Assembly: GCA_009838195.1 (NCBI GenBank)
Contig: VXSC01000031.1
Coordinates: 1-64,000 of the forward strand
Length of the DNA: 64,000 bases
DNA from: Rhodothermaceae bacterium
GTDB taxonomy: Bacteria > Bacteroidota > Rhodothermia > Rhodothermales > Bin80
Direction: 5' to 3'
The notes below the pieces were generated by a model that was not told the origin of the DNA, ran no database searches, and saw only the letters and a program-made list of their open reading frames with translations. Position numbers and translations under genes: made by a program. The first letter of the stretch is position 1, and every line of letters begins with the position of its first letter. Shown one piece after another: positions 55,417-64,000 of this stretch.

Positions 55417-56678
55417 CAGATCACGGTTTCATCAGGAATGAAGACATTCTTCGGAATCACGACAACGCCGTCCCGGATATAGAAATTATCTCCATCGTGC
55501 TCTTGTACGCCTTCCTTATTGCGTATGATGCACTTATTCCCAATACGCACATTCTTGTCTACGATGGTACCCTCGATAAATGCATGATCTCCTACGCCGG
55601 GCTGTTCCGGGCCTTCGATGCGTTCGCTGGATGCCAATCCATGCAACGGATAATAGTCTGCACCCAACAGAACTGAGTCACGGATCGTCGTGTGGTTGCC
55701 AATGCATGAGCGAATTCCAATCACGGACCTGGTAATGGAACTCTCACCAATTATACTTCCCTCGGACACAAGACTGTCCGTGAATTTAGCCCCTGATATT
55801 TTTGCGGGTGGGAGCATCCGTGCATTTGTGTACAATCTCTTATTTGTATCGTAGATGTTGAATCCCGGTAGAGGGTCTGTCAGCATCAGGCTGGCATCAT
55901 AGTACGAGCGAATCGTACCGATATCACTCCAGTACCCTTCAAATGGATAACTGACCACTTTCACTTTATCAATTGCCCGGGGAATAATCTGCTTCCCGAA
56001 GTCGTGATCATCCGGATGTTGGTCGAGTGCCTGGAAGAGAAGTTCGCTATCGAACACATAAATACCCATGGACGCCAGATATACACGTCCAGCCGCCTCC
56101 ATAGATTCACTGACCATACTTGACTTTCCGGCGAGGTCCTGGGGCTTTTCGTAGAATTCTGTGATCTCCTGATGTTCATCGGTTTTGAGAATACCAAAAC
56201 CAGAGGCTTCTTCTGCCGTAACTGGAATCGTCGCGACAGTGACTGCCGCATCGTTGGCTACGTGGTGATCAATAATCTTTCGATAGTCCATTGAGTAGAG
56301 TTGATCTCCCGATAGAATCAGCGCATATTTCTGACGATAAATTGAAACGTGAGGAATGCATTGGCGAACGGCATCCGCAGTCCCCTGAAACCAGTTTGCG
56401 GAACGCTGTGTCTGCTCAGCAGCCATGACCGTCACAAAGCCCCGTCGATAATTATCGAATCGATAGGTGTGAGCAAGATGACGATTCAAACTGGCAGAAT
56501 TGAATTGCGTCAAAACAAAGATCTTGTTGACATTGGAATTAATACAGTTGGACACCGGGACGTCAATAAGCCGGTATTTGCCGGCAAGCGGCACCGCAGG
56601 CTTGGAGCGAAGAAGGGTGAGCGGATACAGACGCGAGCCCGCTCCTCCTCCGAGGATAATGGCAATACAATCAGTCAT
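55416..56678 (-). CDS. glgC: Glucose-1-phosphate adenylyltransferase
   Basis: A 420-residue nucleotidyltransferase that makes ADP-glucose for glycogen. GGGAGSRLYPLTLLRSKPAV is the nucleotide-binding start, YRLIDVPVSNCINS and LILSGDQLYSMDY hold the catalytic Asp, FEGYWSDIGTIRSYYDA the sugar-phosphate site, and the C-terminal third is a left-handed beta helix (SEGSIIGESSITRSVIGI). glgA and glgB are not in the window. It is divergent from the DUF4175 gene with a 98-bp spacer that contains a TATACT box at 56711-56716. Confidence 0.95.
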   Translation of the reverse strand: MTDCIAIILGGGAGSRLYPLTLLRSKPAVPLAGKYRLIDVPVSNCINSNVNKIFVLTQFNSASLNRHLAHTYRFDNYRRGFVTVMAAEQTQRSANWFQGTADAVRQCIPHVSIYRQKYALILSGDQLYSMDYRKIIDHHVANDAAVTVATIPVTAEEASGFGILKTDEHQEITEFYEKPQDLAGKSSMVSESMEAAGRVYLASMGIYVFDSELLFQALDQHPDDHDFGKQIIPRAIDKVKVVSYPFEGYWSDIGTIRSYYDASLMLTDPLPGFNIYDTNKRLYTNARMLPPAKISGAKFTDSLVSEGSIIGESSITRSVIGIRSCIGNHTTIRDSVLLGADYYPLHGLASSERIEGPEQPGVGDHAFIEGTIVDKNVRIGNKCIIRNKEGVQEHDGDNFYIRDGVVVIPKNVFIPDETVI

Positions 56679-56776
56679 CTGAATTGAAGTGATTCACAGA
56701 AAGATAGGGCTATACTGCGATGAATTAACATGACTGAGTGCGAAACCGCCAGAATGATGTGTGGTAAACTGCTCTG

Positions 56777-59700
56777 ATGAGCAATGAGTCCCGATACATC
56801 CTAAGTGGAATCCAGACCCGACTCCAAGGATGCTGGAATCGTCTGGTCACGGAACGCGTGGCCATTGGCCTTGTTTTGCTGATCATTACTGCCGCCAGTG
56901 GCCTTGCCCTGCTGCTGATGGTGGAGATGCGTTTCTGGATGCCAACCTCATGGCGCAGCATATTCTTTTGGGGCTGGGTTATTGCAGCCGTTGCCTTGTT
57001 TTTTTGGCTTGTCATTCGACCTTGGATCAGTGGGTGGATACGCCGTTCACAATACAAAAGTATAGCACGTACGGTAGCCCAGGAGCAACCCGCTCTACAG
57101 AACCGATTGGTATCCCTGCTTGAATTATGTAATGGGGATGCAAGCCCCGCCCCTCAACCCTTGGTTGATCATGCCGTGCAGTCACTTGATGCAGAAATAT
57201 CCAAATTGCCACTCGTTGAAAGAGTGAACTGGCGTCAACCCATCGCCTGGAGCCGATATGCCGTAATCCCACTTGGGCTGATCGCCATGCTGGTTCTCGC
57301 AGCCCCGCAGGGGTTTAGAGACGCTTCTGTCCGCCTATTCTCACCCGGCACAACCTTCGAGCGCCCCGCCCCATTCTCTCTCGTGGTCACACCTGGTAAT
57401 ACCGAGGTGACCAAAGGAGATTCACTAGTAATGATTGCCCATGTATCGGGGGCTACGGCGCCGAATATGGTGATCTTTGAACTAGGTGTAATTGGAGAAA
57501 CTCGCATACGATCCCAGGATGTCACGGTCGATTCACTTGGCCGTTTTCTCTATCAGGAAAACAATCTGCGTCTGCCATTTCGGTACCGTGCAGTGTCCGG
57601 TTCGGTGACATCTGACTGGTATGATGTTGCCGTCATTGACCGACCAGTTCTCCGAAATCTGCAAATCACCTTACATCCCCCACCCTACTCAGGGCTTCCA
57701 ACTGAAGAATTGCCCGCCGGGACAGGGAATATTACCGCATTACAGGGCACTGAAGCATATATTCGGATTCGATCCAGTATTCCTGGCACACGAGCCTGGC
57801 TTTCTCTTGATTCGGATAGCGACGATATCATTCTTGACGACTTGGCTGGAACGATTACGATTCACGATGAAACCAGCTACCGCATACTGCTCGAATCTTC
57901 GAGTGGTGTCCGTAATCTTGACCCGATCAGCTATTCGGTTACCCCACTGTATGACCGCCATCCTTCCATTGAACTTATCTCTCCGGCTCCCCGGACAGAT
58001 ATGGATTTTGAGCTTCTGGTACCATTAACCATTCGTGTCCAGGACGATTTTGGTTTCTCACGCTTTACCCTTTCCTGGCGCCATTCGGAGAGTCGTTTTG
58101 GGGATACAATGGATTCTTTCCAAGAAATGGAACTCCCACTTCCAACTGCTCCCGAAATCCAATATCTCTGGGATCTGGATTTGACAACTGGACTTGACAT
58201 TGTCCCTGGAGATGTAATCAGTTACTTCGTAACGATCTGGGATAATGACGGATACAATGGCCCCAAAAGGAGCTCAAGTGCAACCCGGGAACTACGTCTT
58301 CCATCTATTACTGAACGGTACGAAGCGCTTGAGGCTGCGCAGGATGAAACGGAGTCTGGCCTTGAGTCGCTTTTGGAAGAGACAGAACTGATACGGGAAG
58401 AATTTGATGAACTCAGGGATGAATTGCGAAGAAAACAGGATGCCAGTTGGGATGACCGCCAAAACCTTGAAGAGTTACGCCAAGCACAGGAAGATCTCCA
58501 AAATCGGGTAGATGAGCTTACCAGCAATATGGCCGATGCTGCACAGCAAATGGAAGATCACGACTTGGTAAGTGATGAATTGCTGGATCTGTTCGAAGAA
58601 CTCCAGAATGTAACGGAAGAGATCAATTCTCCGGAACTCATGGAAGCGTTGCAAGAGCTACAGGAGGCCCTGTCTGAACTCGACCCTGCCATGATGCAGG
58701 AATCACTGGAAAAATTTGAGTTCAACGAAGAGATGTTCAGAGAGCGCATAGAGCGAGCTCTGGAATTATTCAAAAATTTTCAAGTGCAGCAACAACTTGA
58801 AGAAGCGGCCCGACGCGCGGAAGACCTACAACAGGTACAAGAGAACCTTGCTGAGCAAACCAGTGACGAGGATGCTCAGGAGAATTCAGAAGATCTTGCA
58901 GACGAGCAGTTGTTGGCGTCGGACGAAATGACGGCCCTTGAAGACAAGATGGAAGAAATCTCTGATCGGATGCAAGAGCTTCAGCGAGCCCCCACAAGCC
59001 AAATGGAGCAACTCAACGAGCAAACGCAAGCTCAGGAACTCCCCGAGAATATGCGGCAAAATGCTCAGCAGATGGAATCTGGGCAGATGCAACAGGCTAA
59101 TCAGGGACAGCAGCAAATGAGCCAGAGTATGCAGCAGTTGCAGTCGGACCTGCAGAACATCCAGAGTGGGATGCAAGGACAACAAATGCAGGTCAACCTT
59201 GCGGCACTCAAACTGATTTTGAGTAATATTCTCCGATTGTCCCAAGATCAGGAGGAGCTACGTCGAAAGATTGCAAATGCCACTCAAGGAAGCCCCTTAC
59301 TGCGCGATTTTGCACAGGAGCAATCAATTCTGGAATCGGGTGGTGCAGTCGTTGCTGACTCTATTCAGTCACTGGGCCGCAGCTTGCCACAGTTGTCCCG
59401 GAATGTGCAGCAGTTTGCCGGGAATGCAATTTTTCATATGTCCGCCACTACAGAGGCACTAACTGATCGCAATAGCAACGCTGCGGAGTCCTATGCTGCA
59501 CAGGCAATGACCAGCCTGAATGACCTCGCTCTTCTTCTGAGTGACCTCCTTGATCAACTCATGAATTCATCATCAAGCAGCGGTGGTGGGATGTCTATGG
59601 AGCAAATGATCCAACAGCTCCAACAAATGGCTGCACAACAGCAACAACTAAATCAAGCACTTGAGGAATTTTTTGGACGGCCGCAGGGGGAGCGATTGAC

Positions 59701-60136
59701 CCCAGATATGCAGGAACGGCTACAACAGATCGCTCGACAGCAAGAAGCGATGCGACGTCAACTTACGGAGATGGCACAAGAGCGTGATTTAGCCAATCAG
59801 TTGGCCGGCGACCTGGAACGTATCGCACAGCAGATGGAAGAGTCCATTCAGGAGTTACAGTCTGGTCAGGTCAATCGCCCAATGAGGCAACGCCAACAGC
59901 AGATCCTGACTAGACTTCTTGATGCATCACGAAGCCTCCAAGAAAGAGGCCGCGAGCGGAAACGTGAAGGTCAACAGGGATCTAAAACTGAACGCGTGAG
60001 TCCCCTACCACTACAACCAGACATGACCAAGGACGAACTGCAACGTGCACTGATGAACGCACTCGAAAGCGGGTACGCAAAAGATTATCAGGAACTCATT
60101 CAGCGGTATTTCGAGTTGCTCCAGAATCAACAATGA
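56777..60136 (+). CDS. DUF4175-like protein with long Gln-rich coiled coil
   Basis: A 1119-residue protein. Three N-terminal transmembrane helices (about residues 28-50, 62-85 and 165-185: AIGLVLLIITAASGLALLLM, FFWGWVIAAVALFFWLV, VIPLGLIAMLVLAA) are followed by beta-rich extracytoplasmic domains (about 200-510), then a very long charged coiled coil (from about 520) that becomes Gln/Met-rich around residues 740-830 and again near 950-1070. This matches DUF4175 proteins of Bacteroidota-type bacteria, of unknown function and probably envelope-spanning. Its 3' end overlaps the convergent DCC gene by 41 bp. Confidence 0.85.
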   Translation: MSNESRYILSGIQTRLQGCWNRLVTERVAIGLVLLIITAASGLALLLMVEMRFWMPTSWRSIFFWGWVIAAVALFFWLVIRPWISGWIRRSQYKSIARTVAQEQPALQNRLVSLLELCNGDASPAPQPLVDHAVQSLDAEISKLPLVERVNWRQPIAWSRYAVIPLGLIAMLVLAAPQGFRDASVRLFSPGTTFERPAPFSLVVTPGNTEVTKGDSLVMIAHVSGATAPNMVIFELGVIGETRIRSQDVTVDSLGRFLYQENNLRLPFRYRAVSGSVTSDWYDVAVIDRPVLRNLQITLHPPPYSGLPTEELPAGTGNITALQGTEAYIRIRSSIPGTRAWLSLDSDSDDIILDDLAGTITIHDETSYRILLESSSGVRNLDPISYSVTPLYDRHPSIELISPAPRTDMDFELLVPLTIRVQDDFGFSRFTLSWRHSESRFGDTMDSFQEMELPLPTAPEIQYLWDLDLTTGLDIVPGDVISYFVTIWDNDGYNGPKRSSSATRELRLPSITERYEALEAAQDETESGLESLLEETELIREEFDELRDELRRKQDASWDDRQNLEELRQAQEDLQNRVDELTSNMADAAQQMEDHDLVSDELLDLFEELQNVTEEINSPELMEALQELQEALSELDPAMMQESLEKFEFNEEMFRERIERALELFKNFQVQQQLEEAARRAEDLQQVQENLAEQTSDEDAQENSEDLADEQLLASDEMTALEDKMEEISDRMQELQRAPTSQMEQLNEQTQAQELPENMRQNAQQMESGQMQQANQGQQQMSQSMQQLQSDLQNIQSGMQGQQMQVNLAALKLILSNILRLSQDQEELRRKIANATQGSPLLRDFAQEQSILESGGAVVADSIQSLGRSLPQLSRNVQQFAGNAIFHMSATTEALTDRNSNAAESYAAQAMTSLNDLALLLSDLLDQLMNSSSSSGGGMSMEQMIQQLQQMAAQQQQLNQALEEFFGRPQGERLTPDMQERLQQIARQQEAMRRQLTEMAQERDLANQLAGDLERIAQQMEESIQELQSGQVNRPMRQRQQQILTRLLDASRSLQERGRERKREGQQGSKTERVSPLPLQPDMTKDELQRALMNALESGYAKDYQELIQRYFELLQNQQ

Positions 60137-60428
60137 GATGTCGCCTTTTCGCGATCATTCGATAAACTGCATCACGGAGGGGCCTTGGAATGATCATGAG
60201 TACCTGTGCGACCATACTCCATAGACCTCCCAGATGCTTCAACGCGCGGAGAGTTGCAGTAGACGCTTCCCATGTTCCTTTCTCGTCACTTAAAGTGACG
60301 CATGAGGAATCAGGTGGAAGCTCTTTAAATGATAGACGGTTATGATGGTCATGTCTGCGGAGCCAGTTTACGGAATAATTGCAGAATTCGCACTCGCCAT
60401 CATAACCTAGTTCGATCTTTTTCGCCAT
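60096..60428 (-). CDS. DCC-family thiol-disulfide oxidoreductase-like protein (DUF393)
   Basis: A 110-residue protein opening with the family signature YDGECEFCN (DxxCxxC), then WLRRHDHHNRLSFKEL and PRPLRDAVYRMIAKRR. The fold is thioredoxin-like and the CxxC pair suggests redox activity, though the family's role is unknown. The gene is convergent with the DUF4175 gene and overlaps its 3' end by 41 bp. Its start lies 14 bp from the divergent chromate transporter gene. Confidence 0.87.
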   Translation of the reverse strand: MAKKIELGYDGECEFCNYSVNWLRRHDHHNRLSFKELPPDSSCVTLSDEKGTWEASTATLRALKHLGGLWSMVAQVLMIIPRPLRDAVYRMIAKRRHLIVDSGATRNTAE

Positions 60429-60442
60429 GAACTCACACCTTC

Positions 60443-61546
60443 ATGAATGAACTGATACGGCTATTCCTCAAACTGGGTTTTATCGGATTCGGCGGTCCTG
60501 CTGCAGTCATTGCAATGATGGACGATGAAGTCGTAACCCGCCGCAGATGGCTCACCAGAGAGCATTTCCTGGACCTGGTCGGTGCGACCAACCTGATTCC
60601 CGGCCCAAACTCAACGGAAATGGCCATGCACGTTGGCTATGAGCGGCGTGGTTTTGGTGGTATGGTCGTCGCGGGCCTCTGTTTCATTTTACCCGCTGCG
60701 GTGATGACTGGTGCACTCGGATGGCTGTATGCCGAATATGGTGCCGTACCTGAGGTAGAGCCATTCCTTCGCGGCATTAAACCGGCTGTACTGGCAATCA
60801 TTCTGGGAGCTCTCTGGCGCTTGGGCAAGTCTGCGGTTAAAGCTTGGTCACTGATTCCAATTGGTGCAGCAGTGGCGATTGGACTATTGCTTGGTGTCAA
60901 CGAGGTACTGGCCATGTTGGGAGGAGGCCTATTGGGACTTGGGGGGCTTTATTTTTGGCGCCGTCGATTGACGGCCGTCAGCGCAATCCTCCCCTTCCTT
61001 CTTGGATTCCTACAGACCCCCAAGGTAGAGTATAGTATTTGGACACTTGGCTGGTTTTTTCTCAAGGTTGGTTCGGTTCTCTACGGAAGTGGTTACGTCC
61101 TGATCGCATTCCTGGAGGGTGGTTTGGTGCAAACCTATGGCTGGTTGACTGAGCAGCAACTGTTGGATGCAATTGCTATCGGCCAGTTTACCCCTGGACC
61201 CGTTCTTAGCACAGCTACATTTATCGGAGTATTCCTGGACGGCTGGCAGGGTGGATTGATTGCCACCATTGCAATCTTTCTGCCGTCGTTTGTTTTCGTC
61301 AGCATTCTAAACCCGCTCATTCCCCGCCTGCGTAAATCAACCTTAATGGGGTCATTTCTGGATGCCGTAAATGTCAGCGCAGTTGCACTGATGCTTGTAG
61401 TCACGGTACGGCTGGGGCTCAGCGTGTTGACTGGCTGGGCATCTGTTGTGATCTTCTTACTGGCGGCGGTTGCGGGCCTGCGCTTTAAGGTCAATGCCGT
61501 TTGGCTGGTCGCAGGTGGTGCCCTGCTTGGGCTGTTAATGATTTGA
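60443..61546 (+). CDS. chrA: Chromate transporter ChrA-like, two-domain
   Basis: A 367-residue membrane protein with two homologous CHR domains. Each opens with the family hallmark: LFLKLGFIGFGGPAAVIAMM with GATNLIPGPNSTEMAM in the first half, and FFLKVGSVLYGSGYVLIAFL with IGQFTPGPVLSTATFIG in the second. About ten to twelve helices are visible. It exports chromate in characterised members; sulfate or another anion is possible here. No chrB regulator is adjacent. Confidence 0.92.
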   Translation: MNELIRLFLKLGFIGFGGPAAVIAMMDDEVVTRRRWLTREHFLDLVGATNLIPGPNSTEMAMHVGYERRGFGGMVVAGLCFILPAAVMTGALGWLYAEYGAVPEVEPFLRGIKPAVLAIILGALWRLGKSAVKAWSLIPIGAAVAIGLLLGVNEVLAMLGGGLLGLGGLYFWRRRLTAVSAILPFLLGFLQTPKVEYSIWTLGWFFLKVGSVLYGSGYVLIAFLEGGLVQTYGWLTEQQLLDAIAIGQFTPGPVLSTATFIGVFLDGWQGGLIATIAIFLPSFVFVSILNPLIPRLRKSTLMGSFLDAVNVSAVALMLVVTVRLGLSVLTGWASVVIFLLAAVAGLRFKVNAVWLVAGGALLGLLMI

Positions 61547-61773
61547 TTGAAGTTAACTTTGACATTTCCCCAACGATATACTCTCAGAACTTAATCGGTC
61601 GGATTCTGTATCTTGTTGGTCAGCACTATTCTCTTGGCATCAAACATCTGTTGATGCTTATTCGTATAAAGGCTGTGAAAAGCGTAGTAACGATTTGATG
61701 GATATGTTTTGCGCTTTGGGCTCCTGAGTTATCATCATATCGGTGGATCTCACAAATATAACATGTGCTGAAC

Positions 61774-62883
61774 ATGCATAACGATAAATTGCATCTCTCT
61801 GATTTATCTATATCAAATTTCCGGGGGATTCATCACCTTTCGATTAAAAAACTGGGACGGGTTACCCTGATTACTGGTCTAAACGGAGTTGGTAAGACAA
61901 CAGTTCTTGAGGCAGTGCGGGTGTACGCGACTCGTGGGGATCAGGATGTGTTTCGAACATTACTCTATTCGAGAGATGAACTCGTGGAGGCCCCTGACGA
62001 AGACCGGGATCTTATAATGTTTCCTGATTACTCAGCTCTCTTCTTCGGTAGACATGCCACTCCTAGTCAATCTATTTCAATTGGCCCCCTATCTGGCAAA
62101 GATTGCCTCAAAATTGAAGTGGTAGATGTAAAAGACCTGCCCGAGCCCCAGCAAGATCTTTTTTCCAAGCTTAATTCTGAAGCGAATCAGGCCTTGAAGG
62201 TTGTACACCGCGACGCACAATCGGTACTCCCCTGGCTCGCCGGTATTCATCATGTCCCGAGAGCACTGCGACGGATGAGACTCAGTCGCCAAGACATGTC
62301 GGATCCAATTAATTGTGAATCATTAGGCCCAGGGCTCTTGGATAATTATGTCCTCGCAAGCTATTGGGATAAGGTCGTCCTGACTCCACAAGAAGCCCTT
62401 GCTTTGGAAGCTCTCAACCTAACGGGACAAAAAATAGATCGTGTTGCAGCAATCGGAGAGGATAGTAGACGATACGGTAGATCCGGTAGCCGAATTGTGG
62501 TCAGGATGAATGATCAGACAAAGCCTCTCCCACTTAAAAGCTTGGGGGACGGAATTACGCGTTTATTTGCAGCCAGCCTAGCATTAGCCGTTAGCCGTGA
62601 TGGTTTTCTGGTTATTGACGAAGTGGAAAATGGAATCCATTACTCTGTTCAACACGAATTTTGGAAGATGGTATTGAAGGCTGCACACGAGTATAACGTT
62701 CAGATACTCGCCACAACCCATAGCTTCGATTGTATCAAGGCGTTTGCAAGTGCTGCTACTGAAATCAAAGAATCAAATGGTGCTCTAATTCGCCTGGAGG
62801 GAGAGAATGGCGATATTCGAGCGATTGAGTATACGGAGGAAGAGTTAAAAATTGCAAGCTATCATGATATTGAAGTTCGATAG
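61774..62883 (+). CDS. AAA family ATPase (OLD/AAA15-AAA21 type), defence-like
   Basis: A 369-residue SMC/OLD-type ATPase from the ATG at 61774 (MHNDKLHLSDLSISNFRG). Walker A is GLNGVGKT at about 35-42, the signature region is SLGDGITRLFAASLALAV, Walker B is FLVIDEVENGIH, and ATTHSFDCIKAF supplies the H-loop. There is no C-terminal TOPRIM domain; that function is supplied by the next gene, 8 bp downstream. Split ATPase-plus-TOPRIM pairs are known from PARIS (AriA/AriB) and OLD-like defence systems. A defence role here is inference from architecture. Confidence 0.9.
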   Translation: MHNDKLHLSDLSISNFRGIHHLSIKKLGRVTLITGLNGVGKTTVLEAVRVYATRGDQDVFRTLLYSRDELVEAPDEDRDLIMFPDYSALFFGRHATPSQSISIGPLSGKDCLKIEVVDVKDLPEPQQDLFSKLNSEANQALKVVHRDAQSVLPWLAGIHHVPRALRRMRLSRQDMSDPINCESLGPGLLDNYVLASYWDKVVLTPQEALALEALNLTGQKIDRVAAIGEDSRRYGRSGSRIVVRMNDQTKPLPLKSLGDGITRLFAASLALAVSRDGFLVIDEVENGIHYSVQHEFWKMVLKAAHEYNVQILATTHSFDCIKAFASAATEIKESNGALIRLEGENGDIRAIEYTEEELKIASYHDIEVR

Positions 62884-62891
62884 ATAACTTG

Positions 62892-63524
62892 ATGACACTC
62901 AATAAACCTCAAAAAAATATACTCCTTGTTGAAGGGAATGATGATATGCATGTAGTTTGGCATTTTTGGAACCACCATCATCCCGGATATCAACCTTTCG
63001 AGATCGAAGTTAGAGGGGATATTGACAAACTAATTGACGCAATTAGCACTGACCTCAAATCCCCTGGCAGGGAGACGCTAGGCATTTTAGTGGATAGTAA
63101 CGATAAACCGATAGATCGGTGGAAAAGTATAGCACACAGGATAAAGAACGCTGCGGAGATCCAAATACCCAGAAAACCTAAACCAAACGGGACGATCATC
63201 AACAATGTAAGGCCCCGGATAGGAATATGGTTAATGCCTGATAATGCCTCTCCGGGTGAGTTAGAAGATTTCATCTCTAGATTAGTTCCTGAGGGTGACG
63301 CTATTTGGCCGAGAGCTAATCAATATATAAATGAAATTCCCGAAGGAGACCGCAAATTTAAGGAAAGAAAAGAGTCGAAGGCAAAAGTTCATGCGTGGCT
63401 TGCAACACGCAAAGAACCGCACCGCATGGGTACCGCAATCACAGCCGGCGATTTGGATTTAGCCACACCGATTGCAAAAGGTTTTCACAGATGGCTACAT
63501 CAATTATTTGCTGATACCCCATAA
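62892..63524 (+). CDS. DUF3226 TOPRIM-type protein, partner of the AAA ATPase
   Basis: A 210-residue protein from the ATG at 62892 (MTLNKPQKN). It has the TOPRIM acidic pattern: E14 in NILLVEGNDDMH and D68/D71 in GILVDSNDKPIDRW, followed by IGIWLMPDNASPGELEDFI and ending in RWLHQLF. This is the DUF3226 family, usually paired with an AAA ATPase. TOPRIM domains of OLD nucleases cut nucleic acid with these acidic residues; whether this one does is open. It forms a two-gene operon with the preceding ATPase. Confidence 0.88.
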   Translation: MTLNKPQKNILLVEGNDDMHVVWHFWNHHHPGYQPFEIEVRGDIDKLIDAISTDLKSPGRETLGILVDSNDKPIDRWKSIAHRIKNAAEIQIPRKPKPNGTIINNVRPRIGIWLMPDNASPGELEDFISRLVPEGDAIWPRANQYINEIPEGDRKFKERKESKAKVHAWLATRKEPHRMGTAITAGDLDLATPIAKGFHRWLHQLFADTP

Positions 63525-63667
63525 CCGAGTGCCAAATACGAACTATGCCATCAGGTGTGACTCAACTCCCGAAAAATGAGGACTCGTGACTGGTGGCGGC
63601 ACGTGCCTGCTTGTTACCCGAATAGCACTATGGAAATTCCACTAGTACGGAATTATCTTCAACGAAA

Positions 63668-63710
63668 CCTTACGGTAATCTACGCTGCATCCCGAATGGC
63701 AGCCGTAAGG
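63668..63710 (-). terminator. Candidate stem-loop at the 3' end of etfA
   Basis: CCTTACGG (63668-63675) and CCGTAAGG (63703-63710) are a perfect 8-bp inverted repeat enclosing the etfA stop codon, with an internal GCTGC/GCAGC dyad. On the minus strand the stem is followed by TTTCGTTG. The spacing is long for a classical terminator, so the call is tentative. Confidence 0.3.
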
Positions 63711-64000
63711 GCAGGAACGACCTCAAATAAGTCTCCCACGATGCCGTAGTCGGCAACCTTGAAAATCGGGGCGTCCGGGTCCTTGTTAATGGCAAGGATA
63801 CACTTGGATCTTGCAACGCCGGCGATGTGCTGCGTCGCACCCGAAATACCAACGGCAATATATAAGTCTGGAGCTATTGCACGCCCGGTCTGCCCCACAT
63901 GCTCGCTGTGGGGACGCCAATGATCATCACTTACCGGGCGTGAACAGGCCAAAGCAGCATCCGAACCAAGTGCATCCAGAAGGTCTTCAAGTATATGCCA
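63680..64000 (-). CDS. etfA: Electron transfer flavoprotein subunit alpha, 3' part (cut by window edge)
   Basis: The frame is open from the right edge to a TAG at 63680-63682, giving about 106 C-terminal residues. [20 protein letters not shown] and [18 protein letters not shown] are the FAD-binding signature of ETF alpha, followed by [18 protein letters not shown] and the helical tail LTAAIRDAA. It passes electrons from acyl-CoA dehydrogenases to the quinone pool. The N-terminus, and probably etfB, lie outside the window. Confidence 0.95.
   Translation of the reverse strand, partial: WHILEDLLDALGSDAALACSRPVSDDHWRPHSEHVGQTGRAIAPDLYIAVGISGATQHIAGVARSKCILAINKDPDAPIFKVADYGIVGDLFEVVPALTAAIRDAA

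Noticed and set aside
56711-56716. TATACT as a -10 box for DUF4175
   Set aside because: The nearest -35-like TTGAAG is 21 bp away, too far for a standard sigma-70 promoter; it is mentioned only in the glgC entry.
63635-63654. AATTCC/GGAATT dyad downstream of the DUF3226 gene as a terminator
   Set aside because: The stem is only 6 bp, AT-rich, and lacks a following T-run.
1-64000. CRISPR arrays, rRNA genes, tRNA genes, insertion sequences
   Set aside because: No regularly spaced repeats, no rRNA-like blocks, no tRNA cloverleaf and no transposase signatures were seen on either strand.

Overview
The window looks like chromosomal DNA of a Gram-negative bacterium of the Bacteroidota/Rhodothermota type. 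The signs are two TonB-dependent receptors (one with a carboxypeptidase-like regulatory domain and a DUF4249 partner), a PorT-like beta-barrel protein, a DUF4175 protein, a YbbR-like protein, a menaquinone operon, paired Skp/OmpH chaperones behind bamA, and scarce Shine-Dalgarno sequences at the starts inspected. The phylum is inferred; no rRNA or tRNA gene was found to fix it.

Layout. 1-1.3 kb: an edge-truncated DUF4411 PIN-like gene coupled to an XRE/ImmA-IrrE regulator. 1.5-8.7 kb: menaquinone synthesis, with menC on the plus strand and menF-menD-menB-menA as a tightly packed minus-strand operon; menE, menH and menG are not in the window. 8.7-11.1 kb: a YbbR-like protein and a glycosyltransferase. 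11.1-20.5 kb: an accessory island with a 1992-residue helical-repeat protein carrying two PIN-like segments, a membrane-anchored 292-residue protein, a two-gene module of unnamed families and a 10-base poly-C tract upstream of the giant gene. 20.5-30.4 kb: envelope glycan genes (wecB, two GT4 glycosyltransferases, YfhO-like), gatC, a beta-barrel protein, a short AT-rich stretch with two orphan genes, and a lipoprotein that reads like a catalytically dead M28 peptidase. 30.6-40.1 kb: DUF4342, threonine dehydratase, then surE, panB, two skp-like genes, bamA, rseP and dxr on the minus strand. 40.1-52.7 kb: a TPR protein, a secreted protein of a family often labelled asparagine synthetase B, a thioesterase, an RmlD-like reductase, serS, a TonB receptor with its DUF4249 lipoprotein, ybdK-like, pyrF, an ABM-fold protein and a Sel1-repeat protein. 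52.8-61.5 kb: a second TonB receptor, a lipoprotein, glgC, DUF4175, DCC-family and chromate transporter genes. 61.7-63.5 kb: an AAA ATPase plus DUF3226 (TOPRIM) pair resembling OLD/PARIS-type defence modules. The right edge holds the 3' part of etfA.

How it fits together. Most genes are housekeeping functions of respiration (menaquinone, ETF), outer-membrane biogenesis (bamA, skp, rseP), surface glycans and nutrient uptake. Three places carry accessory modules of the conflict/defence kind: the left edge, 11-20.5 kb and 61.7-63.5 kb. The strongest candidate for an undescribed system is the giant repeat/PIN-like protein with its neighbours at 11.7-20.2 kb. Its function is inferred from architecture and context only.
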